Below are positions 21,533 through 32,311 of a stretch of 64,000 nucleotides of DNA, piece after piece. The first letter of the stretch is position 1; each line of letters begins with the position of its first letter. The position numbers and the translations under genes were made by a program. The stretch spans positions 27,253,828 through 27,317,827 of the forward strand of contig NC_079876.1 of the NCBI RefSeq assembly GCF_029227915.1, in the 5' to 3' direction. A model generated the notes under the pieces. That model had not been told where the DNA came from and ran no database searches. It saw only the letters and a list, made by a program, of their open reading frames with translations. This DNA comes from Hydractinia symbiolongicarpus. Taxonomy: Eukaryota; Cnidaria; Hydrozoa; Anthoathecata; Hydractiniidae.

Positions 21533-23885
21533 ATGGAACAGGAATTAGTAGTAGAAGATTTTTTTGAATACTTTAAAGATAATCTTGTAGGTAAGTTTGT
21601 TTAGCTAGCTAGCAACTTGTTTAGTTCTTTTGCTATAGTCTTGTCTTTTTTGACTGCGTAAATAGATTTATTTTAGGACATAATAACAATTTGTTTGTGT
21701 GTAACTTGATAAATGCTAGCTAGCTAAAATTCTGAAACTTTAGATACCGATTCAGTACTGTTAGAAGAGGACGATATTGATGATGAATGTGTGCATGTTA
21801 ATACAGAAAATTTAAGTTGTTACACCCAATCACATTTAAAAAAGTAGCTTTTATACCGTGGGGATAGTTTAAGGAAAAATGAGACATTAAAAGATGCACA
21901 AGGGAGGTATGCATAATTTTTTAGGTTTGGAGTATATTTATGTGCGTATAAATATATATGAAAAGCTAAAACAAAGAAAAATTTCTCACAAAAACTTTTT
22001 TATATATCAAGTGCAAATATTTAAATATATGGCTATATATATAATATATATGTAATATTGAAATAAAAAATTTCCTCTTAGAGTGCTGAAGTACTTTGAG
22101 TTAAATACACACATCAACCTTGTAGACCCTACCGAGGATAAGAAGTGGGTTAAAAAAAACGCTGAAAAAATGAAGATACTTTTGAGACCAATGGCTATGT
22201 CGAAACCTGAAATTGAATGTCCAACTATTTTAAAATACGAAATATGCAATGCAACAAATTCAGCTGGATGGTCAAAGTCATTGTCAAAATTACCATCTTT
22301 AACAGTAATAGATATCGAATCATATAACAATAAAATTAATAAATATATCGTTGATAATGCAGTTCCTATTAAAAAAACATTTATTTGAGGTAACCAATTC
22401 CTTGCTGAAAATTATGTTGATGAATTATCGGTACACACAAAAGAAAATGAAAACATATTTTGTGTTAAAGGTTTGTGTGCAGCAAGTTTGAAAAAAAAAT
22501 ATAGGTGGATTTTCATAGCAATTGACAAAAAAGATCATAGCATCAGTTATGCACATTGTCAGTGTCCTGCAGGAAAAGTGGGTACATGCTCACATGCATA
22601 TGCAATGATGAAGCTTCTTTTAAATGGGCATTGGACAAATCTGTTGTTGTTCCTGAACCTAAGCCGTGTACCTCCAACCCATGCTTGTGGTCTATTCCTC
22701 AAAGCAGAGACAGGCTAGAAAAACTACCAATTGCTGATATCAATGTTGTTTCGCCTACTAATAAATGGAAAGACGCTGAGAAAAATGACGTTACACAAAA
22801 TTTTTTAAAAAAGGAATAAAGTGTTCTCTATTTAAAGCTAGGGCACAAAAAAAAACCCAAATGAATATATGGACCAATTAGTGTCAACAAACGAAAACAT
22901 TTCAAAAATAAAAAACAATAATCCTAATAAATATGTAAACTATGTATGGATATGCACCGGTTGGTTCCTGTATAAGCTATCAATGCTCTTTAATGCCTCC
23001 AGACTTTAAGGTCTACAGCAATTACATAAAGAGCGAGGACGAAGAAAATTTTCAAATAAAAAACTATACTGATTTCCCATTTCAGCCAAATGATTGTATT
23101 CTCGATGATTTCATCAACAAGATTTCCTGTGAGAAAACATAAACACTTTTGAATACCCTTATGGAACAGGGATTAGAAAGCAAAAACATTGAAAAAAGTA
23201 CTCGTGAGCAAGCCGATAACCCTGATTGGTTTCATTACAGGAAATTACAGATTTACTGCTTCACTTTTTAACAAAATAGGTGACCTAAGTAAAAAAACTG
23301 AAAAAGGCCTTTCCTCATTAGCACAAGGGATTGTTTTCGGTGAAAAGAAAATTAATAACGTTGCTAAAATGAAAATGGCTTATGGGAAGTTTTACGAGCC
23401 AATTGCAATCCAAATGTATGAACGGTATTTTAGAACGACAGAAGAAACAATCAATGTGGAGGACTGTGGATTAATAATCGATTCTGTTAATTACATTTTT
23501 GGTGCAACACCAGATGGGAAAATTAATCATGGAAATAAATTTGGTATACTGGAAGTCAAGTGTAGTGAGCATTACAAAGATCTTGATCCAAAAGATATTT
23601 CTTTTGTAGCCAAAAACCCATGCATTGTTTACGACAAAGAAAAAGATGTTATAAAAATTAACAAAAAACACATACTATAATCAAATTCAAATGCAAATGG
23701 CTCTATCAAAACAAACATGGTGCGATTTCGTTTTATACACCTTTAAAAGTCATGTGATTGACCGTCTCCATTTCGATCCAGAATTTTGGAAAAATATCCA
23801 ATCTGAAGCAGCAAAGTTTTATTTTACAAAAATGTTGCCTGTCTTTGTACTTCGATTTATTTACTTATTCAAGAACAAGAAATGA
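21533..23885 (+). pseudogene. SAP-SWIM-YqaJ nuclease gene, broken
   Basis: Exon 1 is 21533-21590 (MEQELVVEDFFEYF, donor GTAAGT), exon 2 21744 to about 21906 (SAP-like LLYRGDSLRKNETLKDAQGR), exon 3 from 22082 in phase. A SWIM zinc finger CQCPAGKVGTCSHAYAMM lies at 22558-22611. A YqaJ-type recombinase/exonuclease domain follows (GATPDGKI near 23503, LEVKCSEHY near 23549, WCDFVLYTF near 23720), with Asp and Glu-x-Lys as expected metal ligands. Breaks: in-frame TAG at 21847, TGA near 22386 and several frameshifts. The same SAP-SWIM-YqaJ order occurs in the ISL2EU element at 35242-36960, so this is probably a relict of such a transposon lacking its transposase. A domesticated host gene that later decayed is possible. 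Confidence 0.7.
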
Positions 23886-24290
23886 GATCGTCAACTCTCC
23901 TTACCATTACTAACGATGAATTCGCTTACGCTGAAAGATTATAGATCTGGTATATGCAACAGTCCCTGGTGAAACAAACGAATTTTGACCACAAGAGCCA
24001 CGTGTTAATAAAGAAGAGGATAATATCTATAGATGTAAGGAACGACTGAAAAATGCACCAATTTCCTACAAAGCTAAATTTCTGATTTTGCTACCTCGCG
24101 ACCATCCGTTCACTGCGTTGTTAGTATATTTTAGTCATGCAACGGTTGCCCCTAATGGTTTACACGAAACAATTAACGAATTACAATCAAGTTTTTGGAT
24201 TCCTCCTTCGTAAATGCGTACTTTGTAGATTTGTCGATAAAACAAACGTTTACTTATCCATTTTAAATGTCCTAAATTGCTTCCATTCAC
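23885..24290 (+). pseudogene. BEL/Pao integrase N-terminal fragment
   Basis: Frames read TLLTITNDEFAYAERL, then ERLKNAPISYKAKFLILLPR, DHPFTALL and ATVAPNGLHETINELQSSFW, the segment just before and inside the integrase zinc-binding region of BEL elements. It stops before the integrase core. At least two frameshifts. It may be the 3' part of the BEL copy that ends at 13425 or a separate insertion; nothing links them directly. Confidence 0.7.
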
Positions 24291-24544
24291 GGAAGATCTT
24301 TAAATGTTAAAAAAGCATTTAGTGAGAGTTAGAAAAAAATCAATCGATGAATTGGCACTGGATAATTAATTCAGCCATATCATCCTGAAGAAATCTTTGT
24401 TCCAGTGTTTTGGCCCAGCTAATTTTACTGAATAGGAGAAGAGAGGGAGAAACGTCAAAATTAGAGGTTATTCAACAGAAGAGTATGATGGAAAACCAAA
24501 TTCAGATATAACAGTATCCCTGTCACAATTCGAGAAGCAACTCT

Positions 24545-25040
24545 GTCAATATTTCAAAAGGGTTAAAATAAGAGAAAAAAGGGGGAGAAAAGTACCAATG
24601 ATTGTGACAGCAGAACTTGGCTGTTATTAAATTAATAGTGAATTTGAGAGATGCTGTTGGAGCCAATCCAGAAAACAAGTATGCTTTTGCTATACCAACA
24701 ATTCACTCATTGCAGTATATAAGGGGTAGTGATGCTCTGAGAAAACATATCGTTTCGAGTAGTCTCAAATGTCCTGAAGCTGTAACTTCAACAAAACTAA
24801 GAAAACATATAGGAACGCTTAGTCAGTTATTAAATTTGGAAGAGAGGGAATTGGAAATGCTGGCAGGTTTTCTTGGACATCACATAACCATACACAGACA
24901 TTTTTATCGTTTACCTAAGATATCCTCCAGCTAGCAAAATGTGGAAAAATCCTATTGATGATGGATCAAGGGAAAATAGTAGATTTTGCAGGAACAACTC
25001 TTGATAAAATAGAGGTTTTGGATGATAAGCTAAACTCGTA
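24545..25040 (+). pseudogene. Tyrosine-recombinase-like C-terminal fragment
   Basis: After a basic segment (REKRGRKVP) comes YIRGSDALRKH, TSTKLRKHIGTLSQLLNL, LEMLAGFLGHHITIHRHFYR. The pattern (Arg)-x-x-(His) ... Gly-His ... Tyr resembles the catalytic end of tyrosine recombinases as in Crypton or DIRS elements, and the whole segment resembles proteins common in fish and invertebrate genomes. A frameshift separates a trailing KIVDFAGTTLDKIE. The assignment to a particular mobile-element class is inference. Confidence 0.5.
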
Positions 25041-27549
25041 AATATTATTAATTGTCGAAAAATTAATAAGAAAAGGACACAACTCCAGGACTTTTTACTT
25101 CTAAAATTTTTAATTCACAATTTGTCTATAAAACACTTTGTCAAAAATTAGAACAATGTGAATGATTTAGTGTTTTTTACAATGGAATAATAAACTTTTT
25201 AATCGATGATAATTCCCAACATTATTTTTGAGGGGCCCTAAAAATCAAGGGTTTCTTTTACGAAAAAAATGTATTTTTATGTTTAAATATTGAACTGTTT
25301 ATATTGAACTGTTTTAAAACTTGAAAAAAAAAAAACTGTGGAAGATTATAAATTGCTCTGAAGGATTAGTACATTGTATTACTTGCGAATATTTATTTGC
25401 TATCCTTAAGTACACCTTTAGGGCTAAGTCAATGTCAAAATTAAACGGAAAGTAAACTTATGAGGGGTACTACATTACTGGTCCTCAATGTACAACTGAA
25501 CTTTGAATTATTCAGACGGTGCTTCATCATACTAAGTTGCGACGTCGCCTGCCCAAAAAACAACGTTGCAGCAACGTCAGAAATATAACGTCGCAGTTGT
25601 GTTTATTTGTTTTTATTTTGTATCAAATTTTTTATTGCAATTATCGTGGTTGTTAGAATATTAACTCGTTTTTTAAATGATCTGGATGAGTTTTTTGGCT
25701 AAGCAAATGTAGGACTGAAGTCTTCTTAAAAAGTTGATGTTTTCAACATATACATAGGCAGATACTAGCTAGACAGCTAACTAGGTGACAGGTAAAACTA
25801 CTAAGGGAGAGCAAGTAAAAACGAACCTAGCACACCCAGAAAAATATTTTTATTTTTATAAGCCAATATAATATGATGATCACCTTCTGTTTTTCCTTCT
25901 AGTCAAACAATACAAAATTACAATGGCTCAACACATAGTAAAGGATTTTGTGGTGGATAAGAGTATGAAAGAGGACAGGGTCCAGGAGGGAAGTTGAAAC
26001 GAAAGCGTTGTAGAAAATGAAAATGTTGTAGAGAAAGAAATTTTTACAGATGTTAGTAATCCATTGTAACCGTAGCTCAAAATTTTAACTCTAAATGCAA
26101 GATTTATATTACCTATCTTATAGTTTATTCTTACTGTCCCAACATTTTATTTTAGGAACTAACCTATGCTCGGTACAGGGAGTACCACAATGTACATAAG
26201 GGCTGGTTTCAAACCGGTCCTATCAATGTTGGAAAAAATTGGAGGAAAGGACGAAAAATAATATCTACTTTAAATAATTAAAATACATTTAAAAAATAAT
26301 TTTCTAAAACACAAAATTATTTCTTTATTTTGTATTAAACAAGTGTTTTTTTTTCAAATATGCTCCTTTTTTCAACTTATACTTTCTAAGATATAAGTAA
26401 TAAACAGTTCCTTCTAGATTTCCTTCTAGTTAATATAGTTAGTTAGTATTTTGTCATAACTCCCTTAGATTTAGTAACCAATTTTGACAGCATTAAAGAA
26501 TTCTTACCTCATAATTTGCAATGCTCACTTTTCCTGGTTTAATAGTTACTTTTAAAATAACAGAATTTTTTCCTTTAGTGTGATGATTGTTGAGTATTTT
26601 TCATAGGTGGCATTAAACCAATAAATAAACTCTGTGTGTGTTTATTTAAGAGGAGAAAAAGACATTGAACAAGATTCTGGTTTGGATCGTGTACTGATTT
26701 ACAGGTGTTTTTTTTTCTTTGCGTCAGTGATACAATTATGACTTCAGTTTATAATACATTTTTAGGAAGGTGAAATAAAGTAGTTTGAATTTTTCTTCTG
26801 TACATTGAAAAACACTGACATAGGGTTAAATCCGCAGTCACGTGGTCATGTTTTCATGATTTATTGAGGGCACAGTGATAATGAAAAGTCAACTTCATTC
26901 TCAAAAACAGGTGTTATCGTTGCCTGTTTCTAGGGTGGTACACACAATATGTTGATGAAAATCTATGAGATGTTCCTGACATGGCCAGTCTCACTGATTT
27001 TGAATATGTTATATATGTTTGTTATTATTGCTATTATTTTATCAATATGTTGCTATCTTTAACTGCTCTAGTTACCATATTTTGTGTTCTAGTTTCATTT
27101 CAGAAGAAAACGTCAAACCACTGAAGAAAACATAATTGACCTATACACTAAAACGTGTTAAGGTGGTAATATTTAAGCATGCAATTCGAAGTTAAGTTCT
27201 TAAATGCTACTATATGAAAATTAACAATTTAGGTTAGTGAATATTGTGGAGAGGAAAATGCCCGCACCATCCGTGAAAAGTATAAAACAGCTTTCAAAAG
27301 GAAAAACGAAAGAATTAAAACATATCATTCTTGCAGGAAAAACAAGTGTAGCAGAACAACTTCGGATTATTCATGCTAGACCGGTTTTCCACTAGGTTGA
27401 TTACGTACACAGCGGAGCGGCCATTGTTTTTCTTATGAAAACCCCGCCAAAGGCGTTCCGCTATTGACTTTTCCGCCACTGAAAATCCCACGCGCCAATC
27501 AAAATGCTTGATTTCGTGTGTTTTACATAAAAATAAAAATAGGTGATGA
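25041..27549. other. Mostly non-coding, possible exon remnants
   Basis: AT-rich. Short open stretches flanked by splice-like sites occur near 25923-25995 (ATG, MAQHIVKDFVVDKSMKED), 26155-26275 (TYARYREYHNVHKGWF), 26655-26705 (DIEQDSGLDRVLIY) and 27236-27330 (VSEYCGEENARTIREKYK). They could be exons of one decayed gene, but no family was recognised. A compact palindromic block lies at 25534-25602 (GTTGCGACGT ... ACGTTGCAGCAACGT ... ACGTCGCAGTT). Confidence 0.3.
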
Positions 27550-27599
27550 TCAAAAGAAGTAGTGAAGCAATAGATGTGAATGCATCATTGTGCAAAACA

Positions 27600-28590
27600 A
27601 AATATAATGTCTTTATCAGAATCTAGTCAGATTTTGATGTCAACTAGTGATACTATCATGTCAAGCACGCCAATAGAGAGTTTATAGAATTTGACAAACA
27701 ATTCTTTCTAGAGGAAGTAAGTAGAGCTAAATTAGCTAGCTAGTTAGTTTATTTTACTAAAGCTAAACTTGGTTTCTGTTTTTTGTTTGCTACTAAAACA
27801 TTTGTAGATTCGAAAATTTCCATGTCTAAGGAACATTTATTATACTGATAACAAAGACAGAAACATCAAAAAATAATGCATGGCTAGAGTTGGCAACAAT
27901 ATTTCAAAAAGATTGCAAGTAAACTCTACTATCTCAAAGCTAATTATATATTTGCTGTTGTTTTTATTTTCAGAAAGAAAGTGAAATCACATAATTTTTG
28001 GAATCTTATATTTAAATACTGTGTATATATGGCTTTTTATTATTTGTGGGTGAATTCCTTCAAAAACAACTAAAATATTTAAAGGACAATCTTAAAAAAT
28101 GTCTCGGCAAAAGAGCAAGGATGACGATATCAGGTGCAGCTGCTTCGTCGTTACCAAAATGTAACTATTTTGAACAGATGTTTTTCTTTATGAAAGAGCA
28201 CGTATGAACTTTCCAACTGAAAAAATGTACGAATACTGAGAAAAGAAAATACAGAATAAACGTGTTCAACGGAAAGCGTTGATCAACCCCCTGATGTATA
28301 TTTATTCACCCGCCACAATCTTCTATGATTTTTAACTAAATTACGGACAGCAATACTGTCACAGCAAAGCGGGTGAAAAGAAAACGCAGTGAGATTGCAG
28401 AAGGGAATAGAATTTTGAAAAAGTTGGATGCAATACATAAAGAATTAAAAGCTGACGATAAAGAGGAATGTAAAGATAGTTTTTTTTGCCGCAGGCCCAC
28501 TTAAGGAAAATTATCTGCCAAAAAGAACATAATGCCAAAAATTATAACTTCGCAGCTGTTGTTTGAAATTGAGTTTGACGAGGCATGCAA
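27600..28590 (+). CDS. Probable MADF/BESS-domain protein gene
   Basis: MADF proteins are DNA-binding transcription regulators, often ending in a BESS protein-interaction motif. An exon ending FDKQFFLEE has a GTAAGT donor (27719) and is followed after a TTTGTAG acceptor by IRKFPCLRNIYYTDNKDR and NNAWLELATIF, the characteristic MADF half. The next exon gives NLKKCLGKRARMTISG and FEQMFFFMKEHV. A basic coiled segment (KRVKRKRSEIAEGNRILKKL) then KEECKDSFF resembles a BESS tail. Stops between segments make it unclear whether this is intact with more introns or decayed. The compact GC-richer stretch at 27400-27500 could be its promoter. Confidence 0.5.
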
Positions 28591-28667
28591 ATAAAAGAAA
28601 ATAATTTACAGAGAGGTGGCAAGCCACCGCAATGTTGAACTCAACCTGTTAGGTCTTTGGAAATAAG

Positions 28668-28688
28668 CTAGAGGTTGTACTCCTCTAG
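28668..28688 (-). other. Conserved 3' UTR hairpin of the RLE/USP LINE
   Basis: CTAGAGG, loop TTGTACT, CCTCTAG. Counterparts with TAGAGG and CCTCTA arms occur at 3685-3702, about 19524-19541, about 33690-33710, 59463-59481 and about 60709-60726, always near the 3' end. The loop varies while the stem is kept. Confidence 0.6.
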
Positions 28689-28945
28689 AGAACGTGCCTC
28701 TAAAAGCACAATTCTCCCTTTTTACAGGGAATTATTAAAAAAAATATAAAAAAATAAAAAGGGCAGGTAACCAAGGGCAGGTAGGTTTCGACCCATATTT
28801 CTGAACCTAAGTACCCTGAATGTCTAGCTGGGTCACCTCGAAGAGGTCCGCGGACGGTCATCAGCAGAAACTAGACATCCCTATCTTCCTAAAATTAACT
28901 TTGACCACTTTCTGTTTAACTGTGCTATTCTTTGTTTTTAACTCA

Positions 28946-29005
28946 GGTAATAAGTGGAGTGGTTACTCTCCAAAGACAAGATCATGTGTGATCAAACCCC
29001 CCTGC
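28946..29005 (-). ncRNA. LINE 3' UTR structured motif, L4 proximal copy
   Basis: Plus-strand reading: GTAATAAGTGGAGT, loop, ACTCTCC, AAAGACAA, stem GATCATGTGTGATC, AAACCCCCCTGC. The second stem differs from the neighbouring motif (GACT...AGTC) and from L7 (GGCA...TGCC) but pairing is kept. A function in priming or RNA binding is inference. Confidence 0.55.
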
Positions 29006-29052
29006 TAATACTTTATTTATTTATTTATTTATTTTTTTTTTTTTTTGACTGA

Positions 29053-29112
29053 GGTAATAAGTGGAGTCGTCACTCTCCAAAGACAAGACTGAGTGTAGTC
29101 AAGCCCCCTTGC
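29053..29112 (-). ncRNA. LINE 3' UTR structured motif, L4 distal copy
   Basis: Same layout 107 bp from the previous one: stem GGAGT...ACTCTCC, AAAGACAA, stem GACTGAGTGTAGTC, then AAGCCCCCTTGC. The motif is duplicated within the UTR of L4 and L5 but single in L7. Confidence 0.55.
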
Positions 29113-29139
29113 TGACTCATTCCAGTTAAAATATTCTTA

Positions 29140-30020
29140 TCTCAGCTCTTCTAAAAAGAAAACATATGACTCGTGACTGTTAATAAGGCGGTCATCACAG
29201 AAAATTACTGCTCTATCGTTGCAATGTATCCACCTGTGTACCATTTGGTCGAAGGCTATGGTTGTGTGGTGACAATTATTTAAGTTGCCGTAATGGTTGA
29301 TAATAGCCCTTAATTGAAAATTTTACGAAATTTCACTTCTCCATCTACGGTTAAAGGTATGGAAAGGGTACCAGGGTAAGAAGTAATACGAGAGGCAATT
29401 TTTGACACAAGGCCGTTGGCACTGGCAAAACGTTTTAGCTGTAAAATGGGAACCGCACGACACTACCTCTTTTTCAACTAGAGCAGCTTGATCAGCGTTG
29501 CAAACATGGCAGAAGTAGGCATTGGTGTCTGACAACTCCTCGCTTTCAAAGAAATTATCTAAGGAAGATTGTAACGTAGGGTGCAGAGAAAGTTGGATGC
29601 ATGGTAACTTCTGAGGAGCTGGTAATATGACATGAATTGCAAGTGGTTGATGTCTTGATACCATTCCTAAAAAGACTTCCAAGAAATGGAAAGTCTAATG
29701 ACAGACCAGGTAGGAGATATTCAAGAACCTCGGGGACGTCGTGCTGAGCAAAGATATTATATGCACTTCCCTTCGCAGCTGAGATATGATGTTGCATAGC
29801 ACGCAAAAAATGGGAGGGATCAACTGGACTTCTAGAAACAGCCAAACTTTGAAAACACCCTAACTTTGAGGTTGTTTTGCTGACAGAAATGGCTTCTTTA
29901 ACTTTTGGAAGGTTATAAAAACATTGTAAGATTGAGTTTGCATAACATGTGTTTCCCCAGCTTTTTAGACCGTCATTCCTAAAATCAGGGTTAGATGGCA
30001 ATGCGACTGTTGTTTTGAAA
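29140..30020 (-). pseudogene. L4 ubiquitin-specific protease (C19) domain
   Basis: The USP fold removes ubiquitin using Cys, His and Asp/Asn. Cys box: SWGNTCYANSILQCFYNLP near 29960. Zinc knuckle pair CNSCH and CHVCN. The LILQLKRF-type box is damaged here but clear in L5. His box INHYGNLNNCHHTTI near 29300, then CNDRAVIF and SYVFFLEEL near 29150. Frameshifts separate the pieces. In this copy the usual Gly-His-Tyr of the His box reads Cys-His-His, so it would probably be inactive even in frame. It follows the RLE domain directly. Confidence 0.75.
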
Positions 30021-30470
30021 GACCTTGTAGCAAGTTTTTCGGGTTTTTTGATTTTACAAGATTTTGTGTGATTTGCGGAAGATTTCTCAGGGGTTTTTGA
30101 TTTCTTACATTCCATATTACAGAAAAAACTTCAGGAATGATTGGGGCCTTTTCAGGCTCAACCCAAGTGGTAGAATTTCGAGACATCCAGATGTAAAAAG
30201 AAGCACTCACGGAGGTAAAAGTTAGGGATTTTAATAGGGAACGTAAAGGCTTGTTAGGGAAACCAAGGCGACGAAAACAGGTCCTTACTGATTCTGAACA
30301 GAAACCCCTTGCACCCACCTCAATGGAAAAGAAATGAACGATCCATCCATTGTTCTTCATAGCATAACAGAGTGAATAATATTTGTTAAGCTTTCGTTTG
30401 TGCCAATATTTCGTGTTCTCTTCAGATGGACAAGTCAGTTCTACCATAATTACAGTTTTGGAAGAACTGG
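30020..30470 (-). pseudogene. L4 restriction-like endonuclease (RLE) C-terminal part
   Basis: Reads KTVIMVELTCPSEEN, KYYSLCYAMKNNGWIVHFFS, IEVGARGFCSESVRTCFRRL and FYIWMSRNS. The pattern ...VELT.P.E...K...Y......GW.....EVG.RG is that of the C-terminal PD-(D/E)xK-like endonuclease of early-branching LINEs, which nicks target DNA to prime reverse transcription. The upstream Pro-Asp half is degraded (complete in L7). It continues into USP after a frameshift. Confidence 0.7.
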
Positions 30471-30729
30471 ATATTGATATAGGAGACTGCTTACTCCGCT
30501 CTCTTTCTCAAGATCCTGCAAGAAGCATAGCAAGGAGACTAGGCTTTTTTCTTGTCTTTGGGTTTGACGACTGCTCAAAAAAGGCATGCTGGAGGGTTTC
30601 AAATCTTGTGCTTCCAATTGATGTGGGAAAGGTAGAAAAAACGACGTTTTTCTCAAGGGCTGGGTTACACTACACAATGGAGTTGGTCTACGAAAGAATT
30701 TGAATTTTAAGAATGTAAGATTTACAAGG

Positions 30730-30880
30730 TTTAAAAGGTTGCTGGATGTTCAAAGTTATCAAAGATGTACATGCTAACTTTGTTGTAACACCTATTGACA
30801 AAACAACAGCTAGCATTGCTGTTACTTGTAAAAAATGTTACGGAAGTTTTTTTGAATGAGCTTGGACTGGGTGATAATAG
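30730..30880 (+). pseudogene. Possible Penelope-like RT N-terminal scrap
   Basis: The plus strand reads IKDVHANFVVTPIDKTTASI and VTCKKCY, then after a frameshift NELGLGDN, a phrase seen just ahead of the RT domain in Penelope-like and related elements (K.FV..P.DKA...V.CK..Y). Too short to classify securely. It sits between the LINE RLE part and the pogo transposase. Confidence 0.3.
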
Positions 30881-30914
30881 AAAAGCTAAAAAAAACAGGA
30901 TCTGACAATACAAA

Positions 30915-32304
30915 ATGCCGCCGAAAAAAGTGAAGCGAAAACAGAAATGCAGAAAAACTGTGGACGGAAGAAGACATGAAGAATGCACTTCTGGAATTTA
31001 ACACAGGACAGTTCTCCAACCGTGCGATAGCAGCGAAATACGGGATGTCTGAAGGGATTCTGCAACACTGTCAAAAGTTTAACGCAAAGGACGCGAGCTG
31101 GTAGGATCATGAATGAAAAGTACCTTTAAGCAAGAAGAAAAAGAACTAGCCTAGTGCATTGGTACCTTCTTAGCCCAATAAGAAGTTACATAAAAGATTT
31201 GGTGAAAGTTATGTTACAAAACATGATATTGAAACTTTATTAAAAACGGGAGACCTGGTAAAAACTGGTTAGAGGGATTTATGCAAAAGAATAATCTTTC
31301 ATTGAAAAGAGCATGAAAAAGGTTTACAATACATGATATGCACCACAAGAAAGTCTGCAACTGCTAATCCTTGTATTATATTTGACTTTATGATATAATA
31401 GAAGGATTGATCAGTGAGCATAATTTAACACCTTCACAAATTTGGAACTGTGATGAAAGTGGCTTCCCTAGCAACCCCCAAAAGTGTAAGGTTGTAAGTG
31501 TTAAAGGAGAAGTCGCTTACAAAGTAACATGTGGTACCGGGAAGGAAAACACAACCACCTTGGCTGTGTGCAACGCTGCTGGACGGTCATTAGACTTGCT
31601 TATTGTGTTTGCCGAAAAAAACCTTTAAAGAGCATGGTATAGCGATAAGGTCTTAACTGGTATGTTCTATGGCGTGTCTGATAGTGGCTGGGTGACATCC
31701 GTCTTATTTGTCGAGTGGTTTAAAAGGTTTACGCAAGTAGTGACGAAGAGACACCCTCTGTTGATTTTTGATGTCCATCTTACTTATGTATCGCTTGATG
31801 TTATAGAGAGAGCCATATTTGAGAACATTCTTTAGGCAAAACTTCCGCCTCACGTTACTGACAAGCTCCAAAACTCTCGATGTAGCCGTAAATGGACCTT
31901 TGAAAAGGGAATGGGGGAGAATCCTGAACGATTGGCTTAGCCATGTAGGTCCAAAAGGCTCATTTAGAAAGTGTAATTTTGTGGACAATTCATGTGAAAT
32001 TTGGTATAAAGGATTGTCGTCAGAAAACATTTGTGCTGAATTTAGAGCTACTGGCATTTGGCCTTTGGACAGGACTAAATTTCAAAGGGAGAGGTTAGAT
32101 CCACGCTTGTTGAAACGGTATGTATTGTGGGAATCGTTAGGTAAACCTGATGATCTGTTTAATGATATGGCAATGTCGGTGCACACTCTACAGAAATTGC
32201 AGAAATCAGTTCCAGCTGATGCAAATTTGACGCAAACGGAAAGTCCTCATTCTATTCAGGCGTTAAACGTTTTATACATCCACGCCATTGACATCGAAGT
32301 GTGA
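30915..32304 (+). pseudogene. pogo/Tigger-type transposase, decayed
   Basis: Begins MPPKKVKRKQ, then in another frame WTEEDMKNALLEFNTGQFSN and AIAAKYGMSEGIL, the psq-type helix-turn-helix. The DDE core shows PSQIWNCDESGFPSNP (first Asp, near 31450) and CGTGKENTTTLAVCNAAGRS (31535). The third region (LTSSKTLDVAVNGPLKREW near 31850) is followed by KGSFRKCNFVD, ENICAEFRATGIWPLDRTKF and the tail at 32304. Several frameshifts. No terminal inverted repeats identified. It separates the RT and RLE parts of L4. Confidence 0.8.
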
Positions 32305-32311
32305 CTGTCAG

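Noticed and set aside
23885-24290. Joining this BEL integrase piece to the BEL element ending at 13425
   Set aside because: Ten kilobases of unrelated sequence lie between and no target duplications or shared breakpoints support one insertion.
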